DNA of 53,059 nucleotides from VBDM01 sp964430565 (GTDB lineage: Bacteria; Pseudomonadota; Gammaproteobacteria; Burkholderiales; SG8-39): assembly GCA_964430565.1 (NCBI GenBank), contig CAYSFD010000034.1, positions 1 to 53,059 on the forward strand, written 5' to 3'. The translations under genes and the position numbers were made by a program. Positions 6,697-12,988 of this stretch are shown one piece after another. The notes under the pieces are model-generated. The model saw only the letters and a program-made list of their open reading frames with translations. It had not been told where the DNA came from and did not search any database. Position 1 is the first letter of the stretch. Each line of letters starts with the position of its first letter.

Positions 6697-8232
6697 TTAC
6701 GAAGATTTGTTGATGTAGCCGTACGCGAGGTTGGTGCGGTCCCCGCCGTGCTTCTCGTAGAGGCCCTTGCAGTAGGCGAGGTGGTCGGTGAGGACCGCTG
6801 CCTGCTGCTTGGGCGAGAAGCCATAAAGTCGCGCGTTGTTGAGGCCGAGGATCGCGCTCTTCACCGGGCCGGTGGCGGGCCCGAGCGCCGCGAAGCCGTA
6901 CTTCTTCCGGATCTCTTCCGGGATCTCCATGCGGCGCAGCGACTCGATCTGCCATTGCGGCGCGCCGGTCCACAGCGAATCCGTGCCCCATACCACGTGG
7001 TCGGCACCCATGCCCTTGATCATCTGGCCGAGCATGTACGCCGCGACGCGCGGTTCGGCCATGTTGCTGTGGGCGAAGACCTGGCCGAGATCGGCATAGA
7101 CGTTGCTGACGCCGTGAAGGCCGGGAATCTCGGCGAGGTCGGTGACCCAGTCCACGCGGCCGCTGCGCTCCAGCTGCGCCCACGCGTTCGCCGCCGTGCC
7201 GCCGGGGCCGGCCACCCAGCGATAGGCCGAGTGGTAGATGACGAAGTTGAGCTGCGGCCAGTCCTTCGCCGCCTTGCCGACGTCCGCCGGCGTGCAGTAG
7301 CCGAGCAGGTGCGGGAACTGGGCTTCCACCGAAGGCGGGAACAGCCCCTTGTGGATGCACACGTTCTTCAGGCCCGGCCGGTCCGGATACTTCTTCGTGA
7401 ACGCGACCAGCTTCTCGTAGAAGGGGTACATCAGCTTCTCGTCGTCCAGTCGGAACGGGAACTTCGAGAGGTGCTTGTTCGTATTGTCACCGATGGTGTA
7501 GCCCTTCCAGGAGTCGGGCTTGAGTCTCTCGTTCTCCTCCTCGACCTTCGACAACCAGCCGTCCCAGCCGGGCGTGAAGATAGCGTGCGAGAACATGCGG
7601 CGCGTGCCCGATTCCTTGTTCAGCCTCTCGCGCGCGTCGTGCTTCATCTGGTTGGTGAGGAAGGAGAACTTCTCATCCACCGAGTAGGAGCCGCTGATGC
7701 AGGCCACCTTGGTGTCGCTGTCGAGGAAGATCTCCTTCACGTAGTTCGGGAACATCAGGTCCTGGATGGTCTGCGGCTTGCCGACCAGCCCCGGATTCCA
7801 GCCCGCCTTGCCGACCGCCTCGCGCTGCGCGACGAAAGCCCGCACCGGCGTGCCCTCGCGCAGGTAGTGCGTGTGCATGTCCATCACGAACTGGTTCTTC
7901 AGCCCGTCGGCGCGCGCCTGGGCGACGTCGAGGTTCGTGGTTTCGTCCTTGAGCACGTCATAGACCGGCTGCGAATTCTTCGCATATACCTCGTTCATCG
8001 CGGCGAATGCGGCGGCCATGCCCCCCGCAGTCTTGAAGAACTTCCGGCGCGTCATGCTGTGCTTTTTCGCCAGCTCGGTGCCGCTTTCCTTGATGCGCGC
8101 CTCGAATTCCTTCTGCTGCGCAGTCTGCGGCGCTGGCATGAACTCGTCGCTCGACACGAATTGCACCGGTATCGGCGAGGGAAACAGGGATTCGGCGGGG
8201 GACAGGCGTTCCAATTCTTCGGGGGTCAACAT
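6697..8232 (-). CDS. amidohydrolase-family (ACMSD-like) protein with an internal Tat motif
   Basis: A 511-residue protein of the amidohydrolase-2 superfamily. A metal-binding His-x-His lies in Asp-Met-His-Thr-His-Tyr (about 118-123), further conserved positions are Ile-Tyr-His-Ser-Ala-Tyr-Arg, and the distal Asp is in Trp-Gly-Thr-Asp-Ser-Leu-Trp. Such enzymes are metal-dependent hydrolases or decarboxylases. A twin-arginine motif, Thr-Arg-Arg-Lys-Phe-Phe-Lys, and an Ala-rich segment occur at residues 61-80, unusually after about 60 residues of hydrophilic leader. Start 8232 has a strong GAGGAGA ribosome site, whereas Met60 has none, so the long leader is probably real. It heads the leftward group, 91 bases upstream of the alpha/beta hydrolase, and is divergent from nfeD. 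Confidence 0.82.
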   Translation of the reverse strand: MLTPEELERLSPAESLFPSPIPVQFVSSDEFMPAPQTAQQKEFEARIKESGTELAKKHSMTRRKFFKTAGGMAAAFAAMNEVYAKNSQPVYDVLKDETTNLDVAQARADGLKNQFVMDMHTHYLREGTPVRAFVAQREAVGKAGWNPGLVGKPQTIQDLMFPNYVKEIFLDSDTKVACISGSYSVDEKFSFLTNQMKHDARERLNKESGTRRMFSHAIFTPGWDGWLSKVEEENERLKPDSWKGYTIGDNTNKHLSKFPFRLDDEKLMYPFYEKLVAFTKKYPDRPGLKNVCIHKGLFPPSVEAQFPHLLGYCTPADVGKAAKDWPQLNFVIYHSAYRWVAGPGGTAANAWAQLERSGRVDWVTDLAEIPGLHGVSNVYADLGQVFAHSNMAEPRVAAYMLGQMIKGMGADHVVWGTDSLWTGAPQWQIESLRRMEIPEEIRKKYGFAALGPATGPVKSAILGLNNARLYGFSPKQQAAVLTDHLAYCKGLYEKHGGDRTNLAYGYINKSS

Positions 8233-8473
8233 AAGGTTCTCCTCGGGTCAGGGAAAGGGTATTGCTTCTTGTTTCGTTCAAGTTACTGCGAACGCCTGCG
8301 GAAGTCCAGTGGGCGTAGGCCCAAAAAACCATGCTGCGGCGCGCAAGTCTTGGTAGACGTTGCGCGCGCAGCTTTACCTGCTCGCGACGGAGCGGCGCTA
8401 CATCCAAGGAAGGGTATGGACTACACTTAAAGCGTCGCGTATCGCGCGGCAGAACGAACCGATCGGAAAAATC

Positions 8474-9835
8474 TTGCGCTGGCTTAAGCTCTTGCTTGCA
8501 CTGTGCGCGTTATGGCCCGCCCTTGCCCTGGCACAGGCCGCGGGCGGACCGGTCATCCTGTTGAGCGTCAACGGGGCGATCGGGCCGGCGACGGCGGACT
8601 ACGTGCACCGCGGAATCGAAACGGCCCAGAAGCAGGGCGCACAGCTCGTGGTGCTGCAAATGGATACTCCGGGCGGCCTCGATACCTCCATGCGCGCGAT
8701 CATCAAGGATATCGTCGCGTCTCCGGTGCCGGTGGCCGCATTTGTCGCGCCCGGCGGAGCGCGCGCGGCGAGCGCCGGGACCTACATTCTTTACGCCAGC
8801 CACATTGCGGCGATGGCGCCCGCGACCAACCTCGGCGCGGCGACGCCGGTGGCGATCGGCGCGCCCGGGGGCGCGGGAAAGGACGAAGGCTCGGGGGACA
8901 AAAGCGACAAGTCCGGAAAAGGCGAAGGCAGCGGCACCTCGACGACGATGACCCGCAAGCAAGTGAACGACGCCGCCGCGTACATCCGCGGCCTCGCGCA
9001 GATGCGCGGCCGCAACGCCGACTGGGCCGAGCGCGCGGTGCGGGAGGCGGTGAGCCTGCCCGCGGGCGAGGCGCTGAAAGCGAAAGTCATCGACCTCGTG
9101 GCGGAAGATGTGCCGGAGCTGCTCAAACGGCTCGACGGCCGCAAGCTCGAGGTACAGGGAAAACCGCGCGTGCTGCAGACCTCCGGCGTCGTCGCGACGG
9201 CCATCGAACCCGACTGGCGCACGCGTTTTCTTTCCGTCGTCACCGATCCGAGCATCGCCTACATCCTGATCCTCGTCGGGATTTACGCGCTGGTGTTCGA
9301 GTTCTCCAACCCGGGCCTGGTGTTTCCGGGCGTGGTCGGCGCAATCTGCGTGCTGATCGCGCTGTACGCGTTTCACCTGCTGCCGGTGAACTACGCCGGG
9401 CTCGCGCTCATCCTGCTCGGCATCGCATTCATGGTGGGAGAGCTGTTTTTCCCCGCCTTCGGGTCGCTGGGGATCGGCGGGGCAATCGCCTTCGTGATCG
9501 GCTCGGTGATCCTGATCGACACCGATATTCCCGGATACGGCGTGCCGTTTTCGCTGGTGCTCGGCATCGCCGCCGCGAGCGCGGCCTTCCTGTTCCTCGT
9601 CGTCGGCATGGCCGTGAAGGCGGGCAAGCGCCCGGTCGTGAGCGGACGCGAGGAGCTGATCGGGAGTGCCGGCGAAGTGCTCGAGGACTGCGAGCGCGAA
9701 GGCTGGGCACGGATTCACAGCGAAACCTGGCGCGTGCGCAGCGCCGCCTCGCTCAAGGCGGGCCAGCGCGTGCGCGTGACGGCGATGGACGGCTTGCTGC
9801 TCGAAGTCGTTCCCGACTCGAAGGACGGAGGGTAA
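8474..9835 (+). CDS. nfeD: NfeD-family membrane serine protease
   Basis: A long-form NfeD (about 453 residues). It has a signal peptide, then a ClpP/SppA-like domain: Asp-Thr-Pro-Gly-Gly-Leu, the nucleophile Ser in Ala-Ala-Ser-Ala-Gly-Thr-Tyr, and a Lys in Arg-Lys-Gln-Val-Asn-Asp. Next come five or so membrane segments and a C-terminal OB-fold domain. A Gly/Ser/Lys/Asp low-complexity insert lies just before the Lys. Family members cleave hydrophobic C-terminal peptides of stomatin-like partners, and a slipin gene follows three bases later. The frame is open to TTG 8360, but TTG 8474 places the initiator directly at the signal peptide (Arg-Trp-Leu-Lys-Leu-Leu-Leu), so it is preferred. The start is the uncertain part. 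Confidence 0.85.
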   Translation: MRWLKLLLALCALWPALALAQAAGGPVILLSVNGAIGPATADYVHRGIETAQKQGAQLVVLQMDTPGGLDTSMRAIIKDIVASPVPVAAFVAPGGARAASAGTYILYASHIAAMAPATNLGAATPVAIGAPGGAGKDEGSGDKSDKSGKGEGSGTSTTMTRKQVNDAAAYIRGLAQMRGRNADWAERAVREAVSLPAGEALKAKVIDLVAEDVPELLKRLDGRKLEVQGKPRVLQTSGVVATAIEPDWRTRFLSVVTDPSIAYILILVGIYALVFEFSNPGLVFPGVVGAICVLIALYAFHLLPVNYAGLALILLGIAFMVGELFFPAFGSLGIGGAIAFVIGSVILIDTDIPGYGVPFSLVLGIAAASAAFLFLVVGMAVKAGKRPVVSGREELIGSAGEVLEDCEREGWARIHSETWRVRSAASLKAGQRVRVTAMDGLLLEVVPDSKDGG

Positions 9836-9837
9836 CC

Positions 9838-10599
9838 ATGGTTCTCAATTTTGGTCTCGGCGTATTGCTGCTTGCCATCATCCTGCTCGCCTGGTCACTG
9901 CGGATCCTGCGCGAGTACGAGCGTGCCGTGGTGTTTCAGCTCGGGCGTTTCTGGATGGTGAAGGGTCCGGGCCTGATCATCCTAATCCCGGCGATCCAGC
10001 AGATGGTGAGGGTGGACCTGCGCACGGTCGTGCTCGATGTGCCGCCGCAGGACGTGATCACGCGCGACAACGTTTCGGTGAAGGTGAACGCGGTGGTGTA
10101 CTTCCGCGTGGTCGATCCCCAGAAGGCGATCATCCAGGTGGTGGATTTCCTGGGGGCGACCAGCCAGCTCTCGCAGACGACGCTGCGCGCGGTGCTCGGC
10201 AAGCACGAGCTCGACACGCTGCTCGCCGAACGCGAGAAACTCAACATCGACATCCAGAAGACGCTCGACACCCAGACCGACGCATGGGGCATCAAGGTGT
10301 CCACCGTCGAGATCAAGCACGTCGATCTGAACGAATCGATGGTGCGCGCCATTGCGCGCCAGGCGGAAGCCGAGCGCGAGCGCCGCGCCAAGGTGATCCA
10401 CGCCGAGGGCGAGCTGCAGGCTTCCGAAAAACTCCTGCAGGCGGCGCAGGTGCTCTCGAAGCAGCCCGAGGCGATGCAGCTTCGCTACCTGCAGACGCTC
10501 AGCAACATCGCCGGCGACAAGGCCTCGACCATCGTCTTCCCGGTGCCGATGGATTTGATCACGCCGCTGCTGGAGGCCTTGAAGAAGCGCAGCGCTTGA
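9838..10599 (+). CDS. slipin / stomatin-like SPFH protein
   Basis: A 253-residue stomatin-family protein. It has one N-terminal membrane segment (about residues 4-22), then the SPFH domain with Tyr-Glu-Arg-Ala-Val-Val-Phe-Gln-Leu-Gly-Arg (about 28-38), Gly-Pro-Gly-Leu-Ile, Asp-Val-Pro-Pro-Gln and Ile-Thr-Arg-Asp-Asn-Val. An Ala/Glu/Arg-rich coiled-coil follows (about 160-215). Slipins form membrane-bound oligomers and pair with NfeD proteases. The start ATG 9838 is two bases after the nfeD stop, so translation is coupled. It converges on the rraA-like gene with a three-base gap and no room for an independent terminator. Confidence 0.9.
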   Translation: MVLNFGLGVLLLAIILLAWSLRILREYERAVVFQLGRFWMVKGPGLIILIPAIQQMVRVDLRTVVLDVPPQDVITRDNVSVKVNAVVYFRVVDPQKAIIQVVDFLGATSQLSQTTLRAVLGKHELDTLLAEREKLNIDIQKTLDTQTDAWGIKVSTVEIKHVDLNESMVRAIARQAEAERERRAKVIHAEGELQASEKLLQAAQVLSKQPEAMQLRYLQTLSNIAGDKASTIVFPVPMDLITPLLEALKKRSA

Positions 10600-10602
10600 G
10601 GC

Positions 10603-11283
10603 TCAGACGTGGCCGTACTTTCTTAGCACGCTCTCGAGAGTGGCGCCTCTGCCGAGCTCGCGCCGGATGCGGACTTCCTTTCTCGTCAGGCGCTCGGCTT
10701 CTTCGAGCACTTTCTCCGCGACGCGCGCGGGAATCACGATGACGCCGTCGGTGTCCGCCAGCACGAAATCGCCCGGACGAATCTTGACGCGCTTTGCGGT
10801 CGCGCCGGTTAGGGTTACCGGCACCTGCCACGCCGTGACTTTCCAGCGGCCGATCGACTGCACCGGCGTACGGTAGCGCGCGTAGACCGGGAACCTCTGC
10901 TTCGCGATCCACTCGATGTCGCGGATGCCACCGTCCACCAGCGCCCCGGCACAGCCGCGGCGCTTCATACCGAGCGCGATCAGCTCGCCGAAAAAGCATA
11001 TGCCTTTGCCTTCACCCGCCCACACGGCAATTTCGCCCCGGCCGGCGCCGTCCACCGCTTTCATCTTTTGCGGATCGCCGCTTCCCCGGTAGCGGGTCAT
11101 CTTTCCGCGGATGGTGTAGGCGCAGCCGCCCATCTTTCCGGCGCCGGCGGGAAAGGGCGCGAACGAGGGCGCGAGGCCCTGGTCGCGAAGTCCCAACGTA
11201 TCCAGCACGTCGGCCACGGTGGCCGTGTCCACCTTCAGGTAGCGCCGGCGAATCGCCTCGCGTGCGCCGGCCTCAGGTGCCAT
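10603..11283 (-). CDS. RraA-family protein (HMG aldolase-like)
   Basis: A 226-residue RraA/class II pyruvate aldolase-type protein. The family core is clear: Gly-Glu-Leu-Ile-Ala-Leu-Gly-Met-Lys-Arg-Arg-Gly-Cys-Ala-Gly (about 98-112), then Val-Asp-Gly-Gly-Ile-Arg-Asp (115-121), the Mg-binding Arg-Asp pair of 4-hydroxy-4-methyl-2-oxoglutarate aldolases, then Pro-Gly-Asp-Phe-Val-Leu-Ala-Asp-Thr-Asp-Gly-Val. Relatives cleave 4-hydroxy-4-carboxy-2-oxo acids or decarboxylate oxaloacetate, whereas E. coli RraA inhibits RNase E. The extra N-terminal helices and the catabolic neighbours favour an enzyme. Its start overlaps the end of the aspartate dehydrogenase-like gene by 11 bases, so the two are translated together. 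Confidence 0.85.
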   Translation of the reverse strand: MAPEAGAREAIRRRYLKVDTATVADVLDTLGLRDQGLAPSFAPFPAGAGKMGGCAYTIRGKMTRYRGSGDPQKMKAVDGAGRGEIAVWAGEGKGICFFGELIALGMKRRGCAGALVDGGIRDIEWIAKQRFPVYARYRTPVQSIGRWKVTAWQVPVTLTGATAKRVKIRPGDFVLADTDGVIVIPARVAEKVLEEAERLTRKEVRIRRELGRGATLESVLRKYGHV

Positions 11284-12088
11284 AACGCACCGCCGAGTTG
11301 AATTGGCGGAACGCGGCGAGCGCGCTATAGCAGGCGAGCATCGCCGTCTTCGGATTGTCCGGCGAAGGCACGCTCTCGAAGCGCAGCTCGATGGTGCCGG
11401 TCCTTCCCTTGATGGTGATGAAATGCGTGTTGAACCTCAGCGCAGGATCGGCGATCACTTTCAGACGCGTACGGTCGAAGCCGATGCCCGCGAGCGAGAG
11501 CGCCGCGGCGATGTTCACGTTTGCGGGGAAGTGCGGCACGCCCTCGCGCGCCGTGCCCTCGAACAGCGTCACCGGCCCCGCGAGCCGGTCGAGATCGATG
11601 TTCTTCCGCTCGACGTAGGGAATGCCCTTCCACGCCGCAGGCGGCTTGGTGACGGCGATACTCACTTGGTCGACGCCCGCAGCGCAGGCGGCTTTCAACG
11701 CGTCGAGTCCGCCGATTCCGCCCGAGGGGACGTAGAGGAGCGCGCGGTGCTTCGCTGCGGCGCGCTCCAGGCGCGCGCGCAAGGCATCGTCGCACAAGGC
11801 GCCAGCCGAAAGCACGATGAGGGCGATGCCGTTCGAGAGCAGCGTTTCCGCGTGCTCGAGTACCGCCGCGTGCGAAGCGGCTTCGATGACGACTTCCGGA
11901 TGCGCCGCGACGAGCGCGTCGACACCGATCACGTAGGGGACGCCGAATTCGCGGGCGAGCGACTTGCCGCGCGAAACGGGGCCTCGGCCGGCAACCGCGA
12001 CGATCTGCGCCTCGCCCATTTCGCCACGGCCGACATGCTCGAGGAAAAGCCTCGCGATGACCCCGCCGCCAAGGAGGCCGACGCGCAT
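11273..12088 (-). CDS. aspartate dehydrogenase (NadX)-like protein
   Basis: A 271-residue protein of the DUF108/aspartate dehydrogenase family. The N-terminal Rossmann motif is Gly-Leu-Leu-Gly-Gly-Gly-Val-Ile-Ala (4-12). The conserved centre has Glu-Ala-Ala-Ser-His-Ala-Ala, Ser-Gly-Gly-Ile-Gly-Gly-Leu-Asp-Ala and Phe-Pro-Ala-Asn-Val-Asn-Ile-Ala-Ala-Ala. The catalytic His is probably the one in Asn-Thr-His-Phe-Ile. Known members make iminoaspartate from aspartate with NAD(P). In Burkholderiales, paralogues outside NAD operons are common in catabolic clusters, and no nadA/nadC is visible here. ATG 12088 is preferred; a GTG at 12097 in the same frame would overlap the thioesterase gene. The true substrate may differ. 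Confidence 0.78.
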   Translation of the reverse strand: MRVGLLGGGVIARLFLEHVGRGEMGEAQIVAVAGRGPVSRGKSLAREFGVPYVIGVDALVAAHPEVVIEAASHAAVLEHAETLLSNGIALIVLSAGALCDDALRARLERAAAKHRALLYVPSGGIGGLDALKAACAAGVDQVSIAVTKPPAAWKGIPYVERKNIDLDRLAGPVTLFEGTAREGVPHFPANVNIAAALSLAGIGFDRTRLKVIADPALRFNTHFITIKGRTGTIELRFESVPSPDNPKTAMLACYSALAAFRQFNSAVRYGT

Positions 12089-12089
12089 T

Positions 12090-12491
12090 TCAGCCACGCT
12101 GAGCTTTTTTCTTCAGCAGCCGCTCGCGCATTTTCTGAACGTCGACGACGAAGCGCTCGTGCGTGCCATGCGCGACCGCATCGGCCCCATCGCTGACAAC
12201 AGCTTCGAAGATAACTCGCCGGCCATCGACGCCGGCGAGCTTGATCGCCAGAGTGACCTCGGCGCCAAGCAGCGCCGGGCCCACGTGCTCCCAGTTCACC
12301 TTGGTGCCGACCGAGTCCTCGCCCGGATCGAGATGCTCGAGCAGGAAGTTGCGGCAGGTGTACTCGAGGTCGCTGATGATTCGCGGCGTGGCGTACACGC
12401 GGCAATCGTCGCCCATGAAGGCGATGACGCGCGATTCGTCGACGGTGATTTTCTTCGTATCGGTAAGGCCGGACTTCAGAGTGGGTTTCAT
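12090..12491 (-). CDS. FlK-like hotdog acyl-CoA thioesterase (leftward copy)
   Basis: A 133-residue hotdog-fold protein like fluoroacetyl-CoA thioesterase FlK. The Thr-Glu-His triad positions seem retained: Tyr-Ala-Thr-Pro (Thr about 34), Asp-Leu-Glu (about 42) and a His after Lys-Val-Asn-Trp-Glu (about 68), then His-Gly-Thr-His-Glu-Arg near the end. The fluorinated substrate of FlK is special; relatives in Proteobacteria probably hydrolyse other small acyl-CoAs. The start at 12491 has GAGGAAC upstream. The frame runs 66 residues further, but that portion overlaps the divergent gene. It is followed two bases later by the aspartate dehydrogenase-like gene. Confidence 0.75.
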   Translation of the reverse strand: MKPTLKSGLTDTKKITVDESRVIAFMGDDCRVYATPRIISDLEYTCRNFLLEHLDPGEDSVGTKVNWEHVGPALLGAEVTLAIKLAGVDGRRVIFEAVVSDGADAVAHGTHERFVVDVQKMRERLLKKKAQRG

Positions 12492-12546
12492 GTTCGTTCC
12501 TCGATCGGAGCGTTTGCGATCATATCTGGGATCGGCGCTATTATGC

Positions 12547-12981
12547 ATGCCGGAGAACGGATTGAACGCGGCGGCAAACCTCAAGCCCGGCCTGAAAGGC
12601 GCGTCAGAGCTCGTCGTCGGCGAGGAGCACACCGCGCCGCGCGTGGGCAGCGGCCGCGTGCACGTGCTCGCCACTCCCGTCATGATCAACGTGATCGAGG
12701 CGGCCGCGCTCGCGGCGATCGAGCACCTGCTCCCCGCGGGTCACCAGTCGCTCGGCACGCGCCTCGACATCCGCCACTTCGCGGCGACGCCAGTGGGCAT
12801 GCGCGTGCGCGCGGAGCTCGAGGTGGTGAAAGTCGAGGGCCGCACGGTCACGTTCCGCGCCTCGGTCTCGGACGAAAAAGAACCGATCGGCGACGGCACC
12901 CACGAGCGTATGGTGGTCAACGTGTCACGGTTCGACGTGCGCGTGCAGGACAAGGTCGCGATGGTCCGCAGGCGCGGCTGA
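12547..12981 (+). CDS. FlK-like hotdog acyl-CoA thioesterase (rightward copy)
   Basis: A 144-residue hotdog protein, paralogous to the divergent gene that starts 55 bases away. It shows Thr43 in Leu-Ala-Thr-Pro, Glu51 in Val-Ile-Glu-Ala and His77 in Asp-Ile-Arg-His-Phe. The spacing equals the Thr42/Glu50/His76 triad I recall for FlK. The C-terminal half has Gly-Thr-His-Glu-Arg-Met-Val-Val-Asn, as in its neighbour. It is expected to hydrolyse a small acyl-CoA in the cytoplasm. ATG 12547 is the first plausible start; no clear ribosome site precedes it. It converges on pepN with a seven-base gap. Confidence 0.77.
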   Translation: MPENGLNAAANLKPGLKGASELVVGEEHTAPRVGSGRVHVLATPVMINVIEAAALAAIEHLLPAGHQSLGTRLDIRHFAATPVGMRVRAELEVVKVEGRTVTFRASVSDEKEPIGDGTHERMVVNVSRFDVRVQDKVAMVRRRG

Positions 12982-12988
12982 AACCGCT

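Noticed and set aside
6748..8430. A 560-codon open frame on the plus strand
   Set aside because: It is the antisense shadow of the amidohydrolase gene, with no recognisable domain and composition typical of a complementary frame.
8503..9837. Apparent 445-residue N-terminal extension of the slipin gene
   Set aside because: It is the nfeD gene read in another frame; the SPFH protein starts naturally at ATG 9838.
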